This document shows positions 45,758-57,199 of a stretch of DNA of 64,000 nt, piece after piece (the stretch's first letter is position 1; every line of letters starts with the position of its first letter). This stretch comes from Pyrrhosoma nymphula. Lineage: Eukaryota > Arthropoda > Insecta > Odonata > Coenagrionidae. Made by a program: the position numbers and the translations under genes. The notes under the pieces are model-generated. The model saw only the letters and a program-made list of their open reading frames with translations, did no database searches and had not been told where the DNA came from. The DNA lies in assembly GCA_963573305.1 (NCBI GenBank), contig OY754332.1, forward strand, positions 48,397,559-48,461,558, given 5' to 3'.

Positions 45758-46489
45758 CTTCATTAAAAACTGCTACGAGCAAACCGAGTGTAACACAGAT
45801 GGCGGAAGGAGTAGGTTGGGTGCCGCTGGACACTCTTAGACTACACGCTAGGCCAAGATGACTTGAAACATTGAGATCACACGAGTTTCAGAATGACACG
45901 GTGGAAATTATTTTATCCCATTACCAAGGTATCTTATGAGCAATCATCCTCCCTTGATGAACTATTTATTTAATCAATATTCTCCTCTCGTAAATAATTT
46001 AATTTTCATTCAAAAATATTTGCGTGAAAATGAGAATGTACTTGCATTTAACAATTAATATTGCTGAGAATGTTGTAGAAATTTGCATTAATGTACAATA
46101 TTAAATATAAATAATATCTCATATAGAAAATTATTTAATTTTCGTCTAAAAATATTTGCGTAAAAATGAGAAGTACTTGCATCTAACAATTAATACTGCT
46201 GAGCATATTTTAAAAATCTGCATTAATGCAAAATTAAATATGAATTAATTACGAAATTACAAAGCTAACACTGTACGAAATCGGAGATTGGCCGCCTCTT
46301 TAATTGAGGCGCAGGTTTAACGTGCTAGCGAATCGCCGTCTCTATTATGTCAACGAGTTAACCTCGCACTATATCACTAAAACTGACATAAGCGGAAAAA
46401 TAAGAGAGATACACTTCCGAACTAATAAGTACAAAATTTCCTTCTTCCCACGCATCATTAATGACACCGTCAACAGAGCGATATACTAA
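45758..46489 (+). pseudogene. LINE C-terminal relic interrupted by AT-rich DNA
   Basis: 45758-45925 translates to VTQMAEGVGWVPLDTLRLHA and EFQNDTVEIIL. 46355-46489 gives SHYITKTDISGKIREIHFRT and KISFFPRIINDTVN. Both belong to the C-terminal part of non-LTR reverse-transcriptase proteins, in natural order. The 370 bp between them is AT-rich and tandemly duplicated. Stops occur in both parts. Confidence 0.75.
45992..46250. repeat. Diverged 136-bp tandem duplication
   Basis: Unit 1 (45992) and unit 2 (46128) share AAAAATATTTGCGT, ACAATTAAT, TGCTGAG and TGCATTAATG in the same order. They lie inside the LINE relic. Confidence 0.7.
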
Positions 46490-46585
46490 GCTGCTCACAT
46501 AAAATGCCCTTTCATCCTTTCCCTCTTCCAATTCCCGCACCCTTTTCCTTCCCCATTTCATAGCTGGTGCCCTTACACCCCCTGC

Positions 46586-46931
46586 TAGGGTGACCAACTA
46601 TTGAAGGAAGGAATGAGGAACAAGACAGTCAGGGGGACATTCCACAATTTGGGGGGCCAGCTACATTTTTTAGCTGTAATTTTAAAACAACGCTTCTCCA
46701 AAGATGCGATAACCTGCTTCTTTGCACTTTCAAAGATCATACTGTTGGCAACGGTTACGCTATGTTTAGTTGAAGCTAGATGGCAGGACGGTTCCGTATT
46801 ATGAAAATTAGTACCGATGACAATAACACGAAAATACGTTCGGATAGAAAACGAAACAATTGCGGGACAAATGACGTCCCGCGCGGGACATTTACAAAAT
46901 ACCTTCAAGTGCGAGACGGTTGGTCACCCTA
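46586..46931. mobile_element. MITE with TAGGGTGACCAAC ends
   Basis: TAGGGTGACCAAC (46586-46598) and GTTGGTCACCCTA (46919-46931) are exact inverted 13-mers bounding 346 bp. The ends resemble hAT-type elements, but no 8-bp duplication is evident. Confidence 0.7.
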
Positions 46932-46937
46932 CTACCA

Positions 46938-47103
46938 CTTCATTAAAAACTGCTACGAGCAAACCGAATGTAACACAGATGGTGGAAGGACTAGGTAGGG
47001 AGCCGCTGGACACTCTTAGACTACACGCTAGGCTAAGATGGCTTGAAAAATAGAGATCACGCGAGTTTCAGAATGACACGGTGGAAATTATTTTAACCCA
47101 TTG
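46938..47103 (+). pseudogene. Second copy of the LINE C-terminal segment
   Basis: About 90% identical by eye to 45758-45925. It reads VTQMVEGLGREPLDTLRLHA then a stop and EFQNDTVEIIL. It starts seven bases after the MITE. Either two LINE copies or a segmental duplication. Confidence 0.75.
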
Positions 47104-47293
47104 CTTACGCCCCCGCGGAGGCTGTGCTCATGTAGATGTCCTTACTTTTTAATGATTATGAATCCAATTCTAGGGCCAATACTTCCACGTTTCATGGTGC
47201 GCGATTTAGAGGGTCGAACTAAATTATATGTGGAGAACCGATGGTCGAAAATCGTCATTAGTTGGGGTCTAATTCAAGAGGAGAGCAATAGAA

Positions 47294-47532
47294 AAGTAAA
47301 TTTTAACTAACTATTAATCCAAATTGTCAATGCAAGCAAAGACATGTTGACTCATATGCATGCATTTCAGTCATCCAGTGTCACCCTCGGACTTTAAACC
47401 TTGGACAACACGCACGTGTTTCGGAGATTTAAACTCTCCCTGTCGATGGCCACCTGGATGAACGAAACGAATGCGTTAGCGTCAAAATTTCTTTGCTTTT
47501 ATTGACAATTTGGATTAAACTTTAATTTAAAA
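47294..47532. repeat. CAATTTGGATTAA-type foldback, copy 1
   Basis: The left end TTAATCCAAATTGTCAATG and right end ATTGACAATTTGGATTAA are inverted, with GCAAAG/CTTTGC next inside. The interior has CTGGATGAACGAAACGAATG. Confidence 0.7.
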
Positions 47533-48084
47533 TTGAGGTCTACCCACGTGGACGTCCTATCTCGTGAGTTAAGGTTAGGATGAGGATGGTTGCGAGGCTG
47601 GACTTCAGCTCTTGACGGTCGAACACCGGTTGCCCCGGAAAATTGACATTAACCTTTAGGCAGTGTAAAAATGTATTCATGGAGGAAAAAAATGGTTCGC
47701 AAGCGAGTAATTTTTATTTATAGATTTCCTCGCATATTTAAGACAAACAATTAATTAGGTCTTCAACCAAGTGACGAGAAAAAATCACATAAATTTCTCT
47801 TCGCACAAAAAACAGATCAAACATTCAAATTATGTGGTAAGATGGTTACATATGACATGCCATGTTTGGCAAATTTTACAGGAGAGAAATTTACATGGTA
47901 TATTGCTCTTGGCCAACTATATCTAGATATTAGCAAAATGGACATATCGCACATTACCACAGATTTTTTCTCAAACTCTACAAATCCTAAAGTTATCACA
48001 TTTTGTCATCTTATAGATCTCATGGAGACGAATCCAAATCGGTATACACAAATTAAAAAACGGACATATCATACTTAGCCATCT

Positions 48085-48480
48085 TACCACAGAATTAAAG
48101 ACGAACATAGGAACAAATCACACGCACTGAAACCTTAAATTGACCTCCGCTGCCTAACTTCAAAAACGTTCCTTTAAACAACATCACAGCGGTAAGTGTA
48201 AAGGATTTAAGAACTCTCCAGGTGATGCAACCTATTCATTTATGGCCCCATAAATAAATGAATATTTGGCAATGTTATATTTTAGTTTTCTGCTCTTTAT
48301 TTCGTGGGTTAGTATGGTTATTTTTCCCAAAAACATTTTGTCGTAAGCGTGTGTCTGTGTTGTACATTTGACTTAAGCCTGAAAATAATGACTAGGACTC
48401 CAGGAAGCAGACCCAAAGAAACGATAGGTCTGTAAGAGTCTGATGTGGGCAGAGCTTGGCAGCACCGTAGGTGCTTATTT
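48085..48480. other. Non-coding stretch
   Basis: Nothing recognised. Confidence 0.35.
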
Positions 48481-48489
48481 TTTTAATGG

Positions 48490-48632
48490 GAAAACTTTGA
48501 ACTTGTCTCAAGTTAATTTCTACGAGCGACCGGTTTCACCTTTGATAAGCAATCTTCAGGCCAGAAGATGCCTTATCAAAGGTGAAGCCGATCGCAGAAA
48601 TATGTAAGCCGTGGAAAAGTATAAAGTTTTGC
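48490..48632. mobile_element. Hammerhead-type hairpin of Penelope kind
   Basis: 48515-48562 (ending CAATCTTCAGGCC) is inverted in 48563-48602 (AGAAGATGCCTTATCAAAGG...). The minus strand of the left arm reads CCTGAAGATTGC...GTGAAACCGGTCGCTC, with the hammerhead CTGAAGA, GAAA and ACCGGTC words intact. In the right arm CTGA is changed to CAGA and GAAA to GAAG. Confidence 0.6.
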
Positions 48633-49551
48633 AATTAAAATAGAACCCGTCACTTCTAAGAAGTCACGCCTAAACCCATCAAATTTACGATTTGAAGCTT
48701 TTTTCTATGAAGTAGACTGGGGTCGGAATGGTAGAGAATGGAAAAAATGTGAATAGAGACGGAGAGGTTTCGGGAGTAGAAGGAAATGTATTAATGGGAG
48801 TTCGGAGAGAAATTCGACGGAGGTCTAAAGGAGGGGTGAAGAGGAGAGAGATTGGTGGAGAGGGATAGAGTTTGGCGGTATTTAAAATCAATAGTCAATA
48901 GAAAATACCAATATCGGGTATTGGATATTGCCGGGACTATATACAGTGTCCACATTTAATACTTATAATTGAAACAAATGTTTCAATATTGCAGTGTTTT
49001 CGATTTTCAATTTTGCAACATTCTCGTATTTAATTTTTCAGCACTGATATATAGATTTATAATATACCAATAGTGGAATCGTTAATGATCTCTTCAGTAA
49101 TGTTGCATGGTTCAATATTCTAATAGCAGGGCGATACATGACACATATGGCTGCTGTAAATGTGTATTTTGGTATTGAATGGCTGTAAAAGAAGCGAAGA
49201 AAACAAATTACACGTGACAATAACTAGGATATCACACCGGTACAGGAATGAAGCTCTAATTGCCAGTATAGGTAAATAAAACCTATGTGTTTTCTTTCAG
49301 AAACAACAGTAGTTACATTGTCAGCGAGCCTGCTTGAGACGTGCAGCTAAGTCGCAAAAGACAAAAGTTTCGAAAGTCAGCCTCGCTGAAGGAAGATGTC
49401 CGCTGGTCACTCCCATGAGCCAATCCAAATGGAGAATTAGTTGAAAAACATTTTGCTGCAGTCAACAATTTTCGAAACCTATATATAGGATTAGCAAATT
49501 TAAATCTTTTATAGAGACGAATGAGAATATCATCCAAGAGCAAGTAAATTT

Positions 49552-49803
49552 AAATTAAATATTGATCCAAGTTGTCAATGAAAGCAAAGGAGTTTTGACT
49601 CCTACACATGCATTTCGGTCATCTAGGTGATCGAAATGCATGTGTAGGAGTCAAAAATAAATATTGATCCAAATTGCCAATAAAGGCAAAGGAATTTTGA
49701 CTCCTACACATGCGTTTCGAACGCCTAGATGACCGAAATGCATGCACAGGAGTTAACATTCCTCTGCTTTCATAAACAATTTCAATTGATCTTTAATTTA
49801 AAT
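49552..49803. repeat. CAATTTGGATTAA-type foldback, copy 2, with nested hairpins
   Basis: Ends match copy 1 imperfectly (TTGATCCAAGTTGTCAATG). Inside, GACTCCTACACATGCATTTC is inverted to give a perfect 56-bp hairpin near 49599-49654. A second imperfect hairpin repeats it at 49698-49755. Confidence 0.75.
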
Positions 49804-50199
49804 ATGACAATATCGATTTTCAATTAATAATAGTGACATACGCAATGGAATATTACTATTTAGTATTCGGTATTTACGTATTGATAAATATTGGATCGAT
49901 AACCGATATTGAAATTTCAATACCCTAAAATTGATATATCAATATTTAAAAAATTTTAATTGAAATCCAATGCATTGGCATAGCTGTGGCTAATTTTCCC
50001 GGATTTCCTCCGCGTCGATATATCTTCGTACGACAGTTTCGCCGGCGTTTCAGTAGGTGTCTCCAGGTGTGAAGATCATCAATATGCATTGGGATAGCGC
50101 CAAGCTCTAGGGAGGGGAGTACGAGGGGTAGAGGAGAAGAGGACTAGAATCACCGTTTTGGACGTAATGAATGGCAAATAATTTAGGAGTTGTGAGTAA

Positions 50200-50420
50200 T
50201 TTTACACTTCATTTACTTTAATACAACGCGTTCTAAAGATACAACACCATCGTTCGGTCCAGGCCGTCATCATCAGATACACAAATCGGGTAATCGAACG
50301 AATCAAGCCTGTCACGTTCAGATTCAGAACGTCATCTTCAGGTAAAGACTGCGCCTAAAGATGGCTTTGTAACGTCGGAACGCGAAACTTTGTAACGTTT
50401 AAACAAATCAAGTGCTGTCT
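50200..50420. repeat. Degenerate hammerhead-type hairpin region
   Basis: Contains GTCATCTTCAGG and CCTAAAGATGGC in opposite orientation, and ACGTCGGAACGCGAAAC. It looks like decayed copies of the hairpin family at 20.5 and 48.5 kb. Confidence 0.4.
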
Positions 50421-50639
50421 GATGACTTCTTAATTATTTTACATGGATTTCCAATTCATCTCGCTAGTAACAGTCGACTTTATTTGAAATAAATGAGGGG
50501 AATATCCTTCAAGATCTTAGAAAATAAACACCCTATTGCCTCGGGGAGAGAGTTTACGCCACACGGAAGTTCATCTCAAACCGCGACGACACGTAAAATT
50601 TTCAGAGACGGAGAAAAAAAATGAGATGCAATACAAATG

Positions 50640-50995
50640 TTGATTGATTGGTTATTTTGGGGAAGCAAACGACAAATGAGGTCATTTGGACCATTAGGGA
50701 CAGGTGGGTGGGTTGGGCTTGGGAAGGAATATTTGAGGAATGGAGGAAGGGTGGAGAGAAACCCGGCGTTGGCATTAGCCCGCTCTAAAAAAAAGACGCC
50801 ATGGCGGCCAGGTTTTAACATCCCGTCCGACGGGCAGAGAACTGTACATGAGGTACTCTCCAAATAACAAACAAGTAGAGATGAGCATTCCACCGAAAAA
50901 AGAAACCATCGCCTCAGCCGGGATTCAAACCCTGTTGCTGCGGAGTGGGGTGTCATTACAATGGCCACCACACCAACCCGATATCCGGGTGCAGA
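50640..50995 (-). repeat. tRNA-derived SINE, GGAGAGC family (minus)
   Basis: Minus strand: TGGTGTGGTGGCCATTGTAA (A-box region), GGGTTTGAATCCCGGC (B box), TTTGGAGAGTACC, CCGTCGGACGGGATGTTAA, GGGCTAATGCCAACGCCGGG and TTTCTCTCCACCC. This is the most complete copy of the family in the window. Confidence 0.8.
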
Positions 50996-51049
50996 AGGTG
51001 TAATTCTTCATGACACCACTTATAAATGGTTTAACATTGGTGGACCCAT

Positions 51050-51490
51050 GAAATGTAATTTCAAACGCGGTCACTTGCGCGGGGGTTGCAAACTTGCTTG
51101 CGACCCCCCAACCCGTTAACCCCCCGCGCGAAGCGAGCTACGCGTGTCCCCGTACACGACAACGGATTTGATTTTCCACGCGCCGCCAAGTGATTCGCCG
51201 TGGCGAAGGGGATACATGCCGTACTCTCCTGGCGCGAGGATTTTCACTTCCTCGTACGAAATCGTCTGCTGACGCAATTTTCGAAGAATTGAAGCGTACC
51301 TAGGTATCGATCTCATGGGCGCTCGCAACGAGGGATTCACGAGGGGTGAGACATGCTCGGGGTGTCAGTATTGTCATTCCAGTGGGGGAGGAGGGGGGGT
51401 GAGGGAGGGGCCTGGAACAAACGACCCAAAATGACGACGATCGCCACCAACAGATTAACCGTCGCCCGGAGGAATCCGACACCCGGGTTC
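51050..51490. other. GC-rich block of unknown nature
   Basis: Local GC and CpG are high. The minus strand is open from 51340 to 51116 (74 codons) and reads ASILRKLRQQTISYEEVKIL, APGEYGMYPLRHGESLGGAW. It is codon-like, but no family is recognised. An RNA gene was considered and not supported. Confidence 0.3.
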
Positions 51491-51541
51491 GTTTGAGTTT
51501 TTTAATTTTTTTTATTTTTCAGTGCCGCCTTGAGTAATTAG

Positions 51542-52351
51542 GGCAAGAGTAGGGTTCCTATTCATCCCGCTTTAGCCGGGACAGTCCCGTTTTTTGATAG
51601 CATATCCCTGTGTTCCGACTTTTTTTCCAAATGCCCCGCTTATTTCTTTCGTAAGCATCATTCCTGAAAGTAGTGCATTAGGGTTTCCATTATAAATATG
51701 CAGCGCTCCTGGTGTCGAATTCATGAAACTTTGATGAGGTATATTAAGACGTTGGTAATCCTAATAACGATGCTCTTATTTCCCCATGCTTCTGTTGGCA
51801 GTGTTACATACACACGGTTCTCGGTTGCATATGCACGTCGGGTCATATATAAATATATATGATGCGACGTCAGTGCAGTGCCGGCATTGCTAGATTGTAA
51901 ATTGGTTGCCACTCAGTGTTGCACATAATTTGTATCATGCCGAAACGTACGTGCTTATTTAACGATAGTATTACAAGAGAATGTCCCTTCATCAAATGAA
52001 ACAGTACAAGCGTTAATCATTGTTAAGACTTATTTTAAGGATTTGTCTTGCATTAACTTCTGTGCCCAAATGTCTAAGGAAAAGAAACTTCTTGATCAGG
52101 TTCATAACTATGAAAAATATTCTAATGTATCGTGTAAACATGAGCTTTAATCAGTCATATTTTGACATTTTATTCTTCTAATCGTTGTAAGTCCGATTGT
52201 GATTCATTTTACAGGCATGGTGAATTTAGTTCCGTTTTTCTCATTTATAATGTGTCCCGCTTTTATACGAAATGCCCAGTTTCTTTTCAAGTGAGACATG
52301 GAAACGTTCCGTTTTTTTTTCAAAAAACATTACGGGAACCCTAGGCAAGAG
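51542..52351. mobile_element. hAT-type element with perfect 8-bp duplication
   Basis: GGCAAGAG occurs at 51542-51549 and 52344-52351. The element between them (51550-52343) begins TAGGGTTCC and ends GGAACCCTA. Near both ends are GTCCCG/CCCGC words. The interior from 51937 reads MPKRTCLFNDSITRECPFIK, like the start of a hAT zinc-finger protein. A later frame gives MSKEKKLLDQVHNYEKYSNV. The coding part is a truncated relic. Confidence 0.85.
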
Positions 52352-52479
52352 AGGAGGTCTGGTGGGGTTGGCGGGGGCAGGGGGATAGTGGGCAGGTCCA
52401 GCGTAGGGAACGGAATACGCTCGACAGAAATGTGTCACACAGCTGAGCTCCGCCACTTCCGACGGATCGTCCATTGTGC

Positions 52480-53160
52480 AGCCCTCTAAGCCTTCTCGAG
52501 AAGGAGCTGCCGGCCCTCAAGTGGTCACGGCAAGTGGGGAATCGAACGCGGGCCACCTACGCGCGGGGAATCCCCGCCCCCCCCCCCCTTGATCCGCGAA
52601 CTCCGACCGCCAACCCCCGCGCACCTCTCGCTGTTCCCGCCTCCCCGCCCCCCGGACCGCCCGCCTAGTCACGAAGGCGGGAAGCGTATCGAGCACCTGT
52701 TAAGCGGTCGGGGAAGGTTCGCGGCGTCCCACATTCGGAGGGCTCGCGATCAAAGCCTTGACCGCTCCGACATCCCCGTGAATCCTCCCCCGTGGGGCGG
52801 GCCGCGTCTCTCAAACCTGTGGGTCGCACGCCCCCTATGCCCGCGGCGCTCGATAAGTTCATGTTGGCAAATAGGGAATTCTCTGGAAGGCCTATAAATA
52901 GGTAGATAGTAGGTACGTTTGTTCGCTATTTTCCGGGCAGATCCCCCACCCCCCCACCCCCAACCCTGCCCCCCCCCCCCCGTCCCCCCACTCCGCCGTG
53001 AGTACATTCATTGTGGGGGCGCTGTGATCGATGGCAAACAGACGGCGACGGCCGCCCCTAGTCCAAAAGCGGAAAAGCCGCGCCTGCACCCAGATTCGCG
53101 CTCGTAGGCTAGCCGATAAGTCAACGAGAGGAGGAAAAGTTTTGCCCTTCCGGCGCGCGC
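52480..53160. promoter_or_regulatory. CpG island with TATA box
   Basis: The strongest CpG-rich segment of the window. CCTATAAATAGG at 52891-52902 is a good TATA box (also a MEF2-like site) and would place a plus-strand start near 52925-52935. No start codon with convincing coding follows; frames here are chance in GC-rich DNA. A tRNA-like B box (CGTTCGATTCCCC, minus, about 52545) suggests a SINE at the left edge. Confidence 0.45.
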
Positions 53161-53164
53161 CATG

Positions 53165-54580
53165 ATTGCAGGTGTTATTTTTTTTAATGGAGGAAGCCGT
53201 AGGTTTTCACGAAAATCGACGAAAAAAGGTGGAACGAGAGGAGGTTAAACTGGGGAATGGTGGACGCGGTAGGGACGAGGGACAAGGCAGGAGGAAGATT
53301 CGAAACATTCAGAGGGAAGCAATAAAAGGATTGGTGTAGAGGGAGGGAAAAATGCAGGGGGAAAATGTCTGGAACCAACGAACGTATGATAGTGAAATTT
53401 TCCACACAGCTCCGTTTAGGCCCTTGGTAATAAATCGCTTGAAAAAAACATCTCTAAGAGAACTTATTTTTGAATCGAACCTCTATTGAAGGTACTGCCA
53501 AGAGAAAATTGCAAGGGCAAACAGCTCACATATTTTTAATTCCTTACATTCTTCATACGCTTTAAAGAGTGTTATTACAGTTAAAATGCCTGTTATTAGA
53601 TGAGTAAGCACTCAAGAAATGTTTACTGGCAAAAAATGTGTAAATGCTTCTCCTAGCTTTGCGAAGACCTGATTGGCTTAGTTGATTGTACTGTTACTTA
53701 CTGGTAAATTTCCTCGGGTGGTTTTCTAATTGGTCATCTGTTGAATAAAAAAGTAAACATAACAAGTTTACCCAGCGAGAGAGAGGACAACAAGGTAGTT
53801 TAATGACAATAGAAGGATACATATGGTGACAGCCAGTGCCGCGGGCTACAGCCAGTGTTTCGAAAATGGATATGAGAAAGGAAAATAATCTGCATTTCGT
53901 CCGACATTAAGGGGGGGATAAAAAGCTGGAGACATTACCAAAATAAAGGGGTGGAGCGAGGAAGGAAAATCTTTCGCATAGCCTAACAAAGAGAGACGCG
54001 TTTCAGGTACCGTGCGAGAACGAAACTGGATTCAGAAGCATAAAAAAAACAAATAGAACTTGGAAAAACTTCCCCATTTTCAACTTACTAAGATATTCAA
54101 ACCGTTTTGTCCGATATTATTCCTTTAAGACTTTCCTTTAAGACTATTTCCCGGACTACTTCAGCATTGTCGCCTAGTCATAGTTCCCGAAACTAGATTT
54201 TTCCGATGGTCACCGAAAATAAGCGCTTCCGAATTTTTCGACGATCACTGACGGTACAAGTACTCAGCGTGGCCGCTAGGTTATCGTGTTGCGGTGGTAT
54301 ATCTGATCAAGGTGAATGAGCAAATTTCCAGCTAAAACCTTGCCACCGTCTAAATGTCTTCAATATTACTGCAATAATAATTAAAAAGATAATGCGAAAA
54401 ACTAACAATCTTAAAAATAAATCATTCAAATAAAAACAGAAACACAAAAGTAATCCTTTTGACAATAAGAGTAAAAATATGCACCAAATGAATAAAAATG
54501 CACATTAACCCATTTACGCTGGATAAATCAGCAAATGCCCACTTTTGACTTACCTACATTTGTTTAGATCCTCTCGCGTT
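53165..54580. other. Non-coding stretch
   Basis: Nothing recognised. Weak AT-rich sequence after 54.3 kb. Confidence 0.35.
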
Positions 54581-54594
54581 GTTGCTTACGAAGC

Positions 54595-54715
54595 AGGGCT
54601 TAGTTTCAGCCTCAGCGGTCCAGAGCGATGCTCCGGTACTTCTTGCGATACCGGAGCGGAGCTCCAAACCCGCCGTTCAAAGCTCCGGTTAGTTCAAACT
54701 TGGAAAATAAGCCCT
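54595..54715 (+). repeat. AGGGCTTA-type MITE, copy 2
   Basis: AGGGCTTAGTTTCAGCCTCA to AATAAGCCCT gives inverted ends. ACGAAGC precedes it and recurs three bases after it, possibly a shifted duplication. The interior is CCGGAGC-rich, as in copy 1. Confidence 0.6.
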
Positions 54716-54719
54716 CCAA

Positions 54720-55570
54720 CGAAGCGTAAACGACTGCCTTGAGCAACGTTGCGGTAGTCAAATTGGGCGGCTTTAGCAGGTAGCGGATCGGTCTCGACGG
54801 AACTTGACGTCAGACCACCGTTGCCTACCGCTCGAGACTGAACATAACCTTTGCATGAATCTTCTCCGATCACTTCCGAGTTCTCCCGCCAACCCCCGCC
54901 CACCCCCTCCCCTTCATAAACCCCTTCCAAAGTCCCTCCATCCTCTCCCCCAGCATCATTCCCCCTCCCCCCATGCCACTCCACACGCGCAAATCCAATG
55001 ACTCCTCCCTATTCTTCCCTCAGTAAAAAAAAAGCGCGTGAAATGCGTAAAATCCCCTCATTTAATTTGATTATAATTTTACAATGGCGCACATTCTCGT
55101 GAGTGTAGTCCGGGCACCCAATTTATCATATTTTATTCCCGCGGAATAGGCTCACCGGCTCCACGCACAGCGCCGTCCGCCGCTGGAAACAAGGGGGAGG
55201 AACAAAATGGTGGATGCAGTTTCCAGGGTTACGCAGGAGGACACGATCGGGGCGAGCCAATATTCAACCGAGTGGGCGGAGATCAAGGAAAACAGTTTCC
55301 CGGGCTCATCAAAATCGTTATGCGTAGATACGCACTTCAATCGGAATGCGTGTAGATGACGTTGAGGCAGCACCGAGAGGCTTGGAAATCATGCTTCCGA
55401 GACGTGCTTCTTACTTCTCACAGTACTTCGCGCTCGGTAGCGGGCTTCAATCCTTTCCAGCTACCGTTGCATTTCCATCGGTGACGAGAACGCGTGGAAT
55501 CCCTGGCCACCATTCAGTTTTGGTGTCAGCAAACCATTCTGAACTAATTTCACCCGAGGATGACGCTCAC
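54720..55570. other. Non-coding stretch with a C-rich part
   Basis: A C-rich tract at about 54885-55010 gives chance open frames. No feature supported. Confidence 0.35.
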
Positions 55571-55628
55571 TCGCGTAGTTAGGGGTGGACAGAGGGGGCC
55601 GGCCCCCCGTGGCACTTTCTTCGAAGAT

Positions 55629-55666
55629 GCCAAAAATGAGGCCCAGATCCGGGCCTCATTTTTGGC
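55629..55666. repeat. Perfect 38-nt hairpin
   Basis: GCCAAAAATGAGGCCC, AGATCC, GGGCCTCATTTTTGGC: a 16-bp perfect stem with a six-base loop, next to a GGGGGCCGGCCCCC palindrome (about 55595). Confidence 0.85.
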
Positions 55667-56086
55667 GTTTAACATATCTTTTTATCGTCAGAAGAGCAAA
55701 AATATCAGCTATTACAAGAGTTTACAACAACAGTAAATTTCTAATATTAATCAAAGAATTTTCCGATATTATCGAAAGAGCATCAACTAGCAAACGAAAT
55801 AGAGTTTGATGATATCATCAATGATTGTGCTCTGGAAAAGCAAGAAAAATACATTTCAAGGTGAGGTAAAGCCATTTTGATAATGGCAAGGAATTGCTGA
55901 GGCCATGATTGGTATTAACGTTATGCGTGGATATTGCAAAGTTATCGTTTTTATTTATTATGAATTTGTTCCACTAAGTTGGCCTGGAAAAGTGTCTTAC
56001 ATTTATAATTGAATTATTATATAATAGATACAAAAGTATTGTTTCTAATTTTCAAATTGTGTCTTAATAGGTTTGATGTGTAATCA

Positions 56087-56421
56087 GTGGCGTAATTTGG
56101 GGTTGGCAGTTGCCACCCCAGAATTTTGAAGTAAAAATCTCAATAATTTACAAGCAATTGGAAAATACAATTCTACAAGCACGGCACTTTCTTGAATCTT
56201 CATTAATCATACCTAATTTAGCCTAAACTTAAAAAACTAACAATTTAACGCTGTTTTTTTTTATTTCCCGGGGGAGGACCCCCATCCCCCCCGGTAGACA
56301 TTGCCACTCCAGGTAAAAAGCTGAAATTACTCTCACGTGTGTAATATATATTTCCCTAAGGAAGGGCGGCAATCGATAGATCTCTCCGGGAGGTTCAAAT
56401 AGTAGCCACGTCACTGATTAC
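56087..56421. mobile_element. MITE with TAATCAGTG ends
   Basis: GTAATCAGTGGCGTAATTTG on the left and GTAGCCACGTCACTGATTAC on the right are imperfect inverted repeats around 330 bp with a C-rich block. The design resembles the element at 7683-7946. Confidence 0.6.
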
Positions 56422-56429
56422 GATATAAT

Positions 56430-57190
56430 TATAAAATAACGCGTCGCAATGACTAATTGCAAAATAACGACACCGAGGGAGATGGAACGACAATCCTCCA
56501 ATATAATGAAAAAAATATTATTCCTGATATTATCATATGTGTAGCTGAAAGTGCATCTCGACGGTGGGTCATTGATATATATCAGAGCACAAACTCAGCA
56601 AGGTGACTGACTTTACCTCACCAAGGTAAGTGAGTGAGAGCGGATTCGGGGCTTCCCCACGCCCTGTCATGGGATAGATCTCCCTCAGGGCCTGTCTCAA
56701 AAATTCTAATTCAAGGAAAGCATCGAGGACATCCAAATGTAATCCCTTGATTTCAAAAACGTGTAAAACCTCTTCGTGTGTTCTCTTTCGCGAGAAGCAA
56801 TTGCGTTAATTAATAGCTTTTCATGCTCCCCGAAGGCTAAAAGCTTTTTGAAATTTACCCAAAATAATTTTAATCTACTATGACGCAAGTGGGGGGGGAC
56901 AAAGACTAGATAAAAATTTACTACAAGGTATTGAAGTGCTTGCGACGAAACTTATGAACCCCAGATCTATGACTTAATGAGAGTAAATAAATGCGGAGCG
57001 GAGAAAGTGAAGTAACATTTCGTTTCTTAAAATTCTAGAGTATCTTGGCGAAGCCCTTTGAAAATTTTTATATGGATCTATGAATAGTGATAATATTTAT
57101 TTATATAATCGTGACTGAAATTTCTATGTTCGCCATTGGAATCGCCAGAATCACTATATTCATTATTCTCTGTCCATAATTTAAGAAGAG
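56430..57190. other. Non-coding stretch
   Basis: Nothing recognised. Confidence 0.35.
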
Positions 57191-57199
57191 AGTAATGGA

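Noticed and set aside
51180..51310. A spliceosomal snRNA gene
   Set aside because: CTCTCCTGGCGCGAGG recalls U1, but the conserved 5' end (ACTTACCTG) and the rest do not fit any U RNA.
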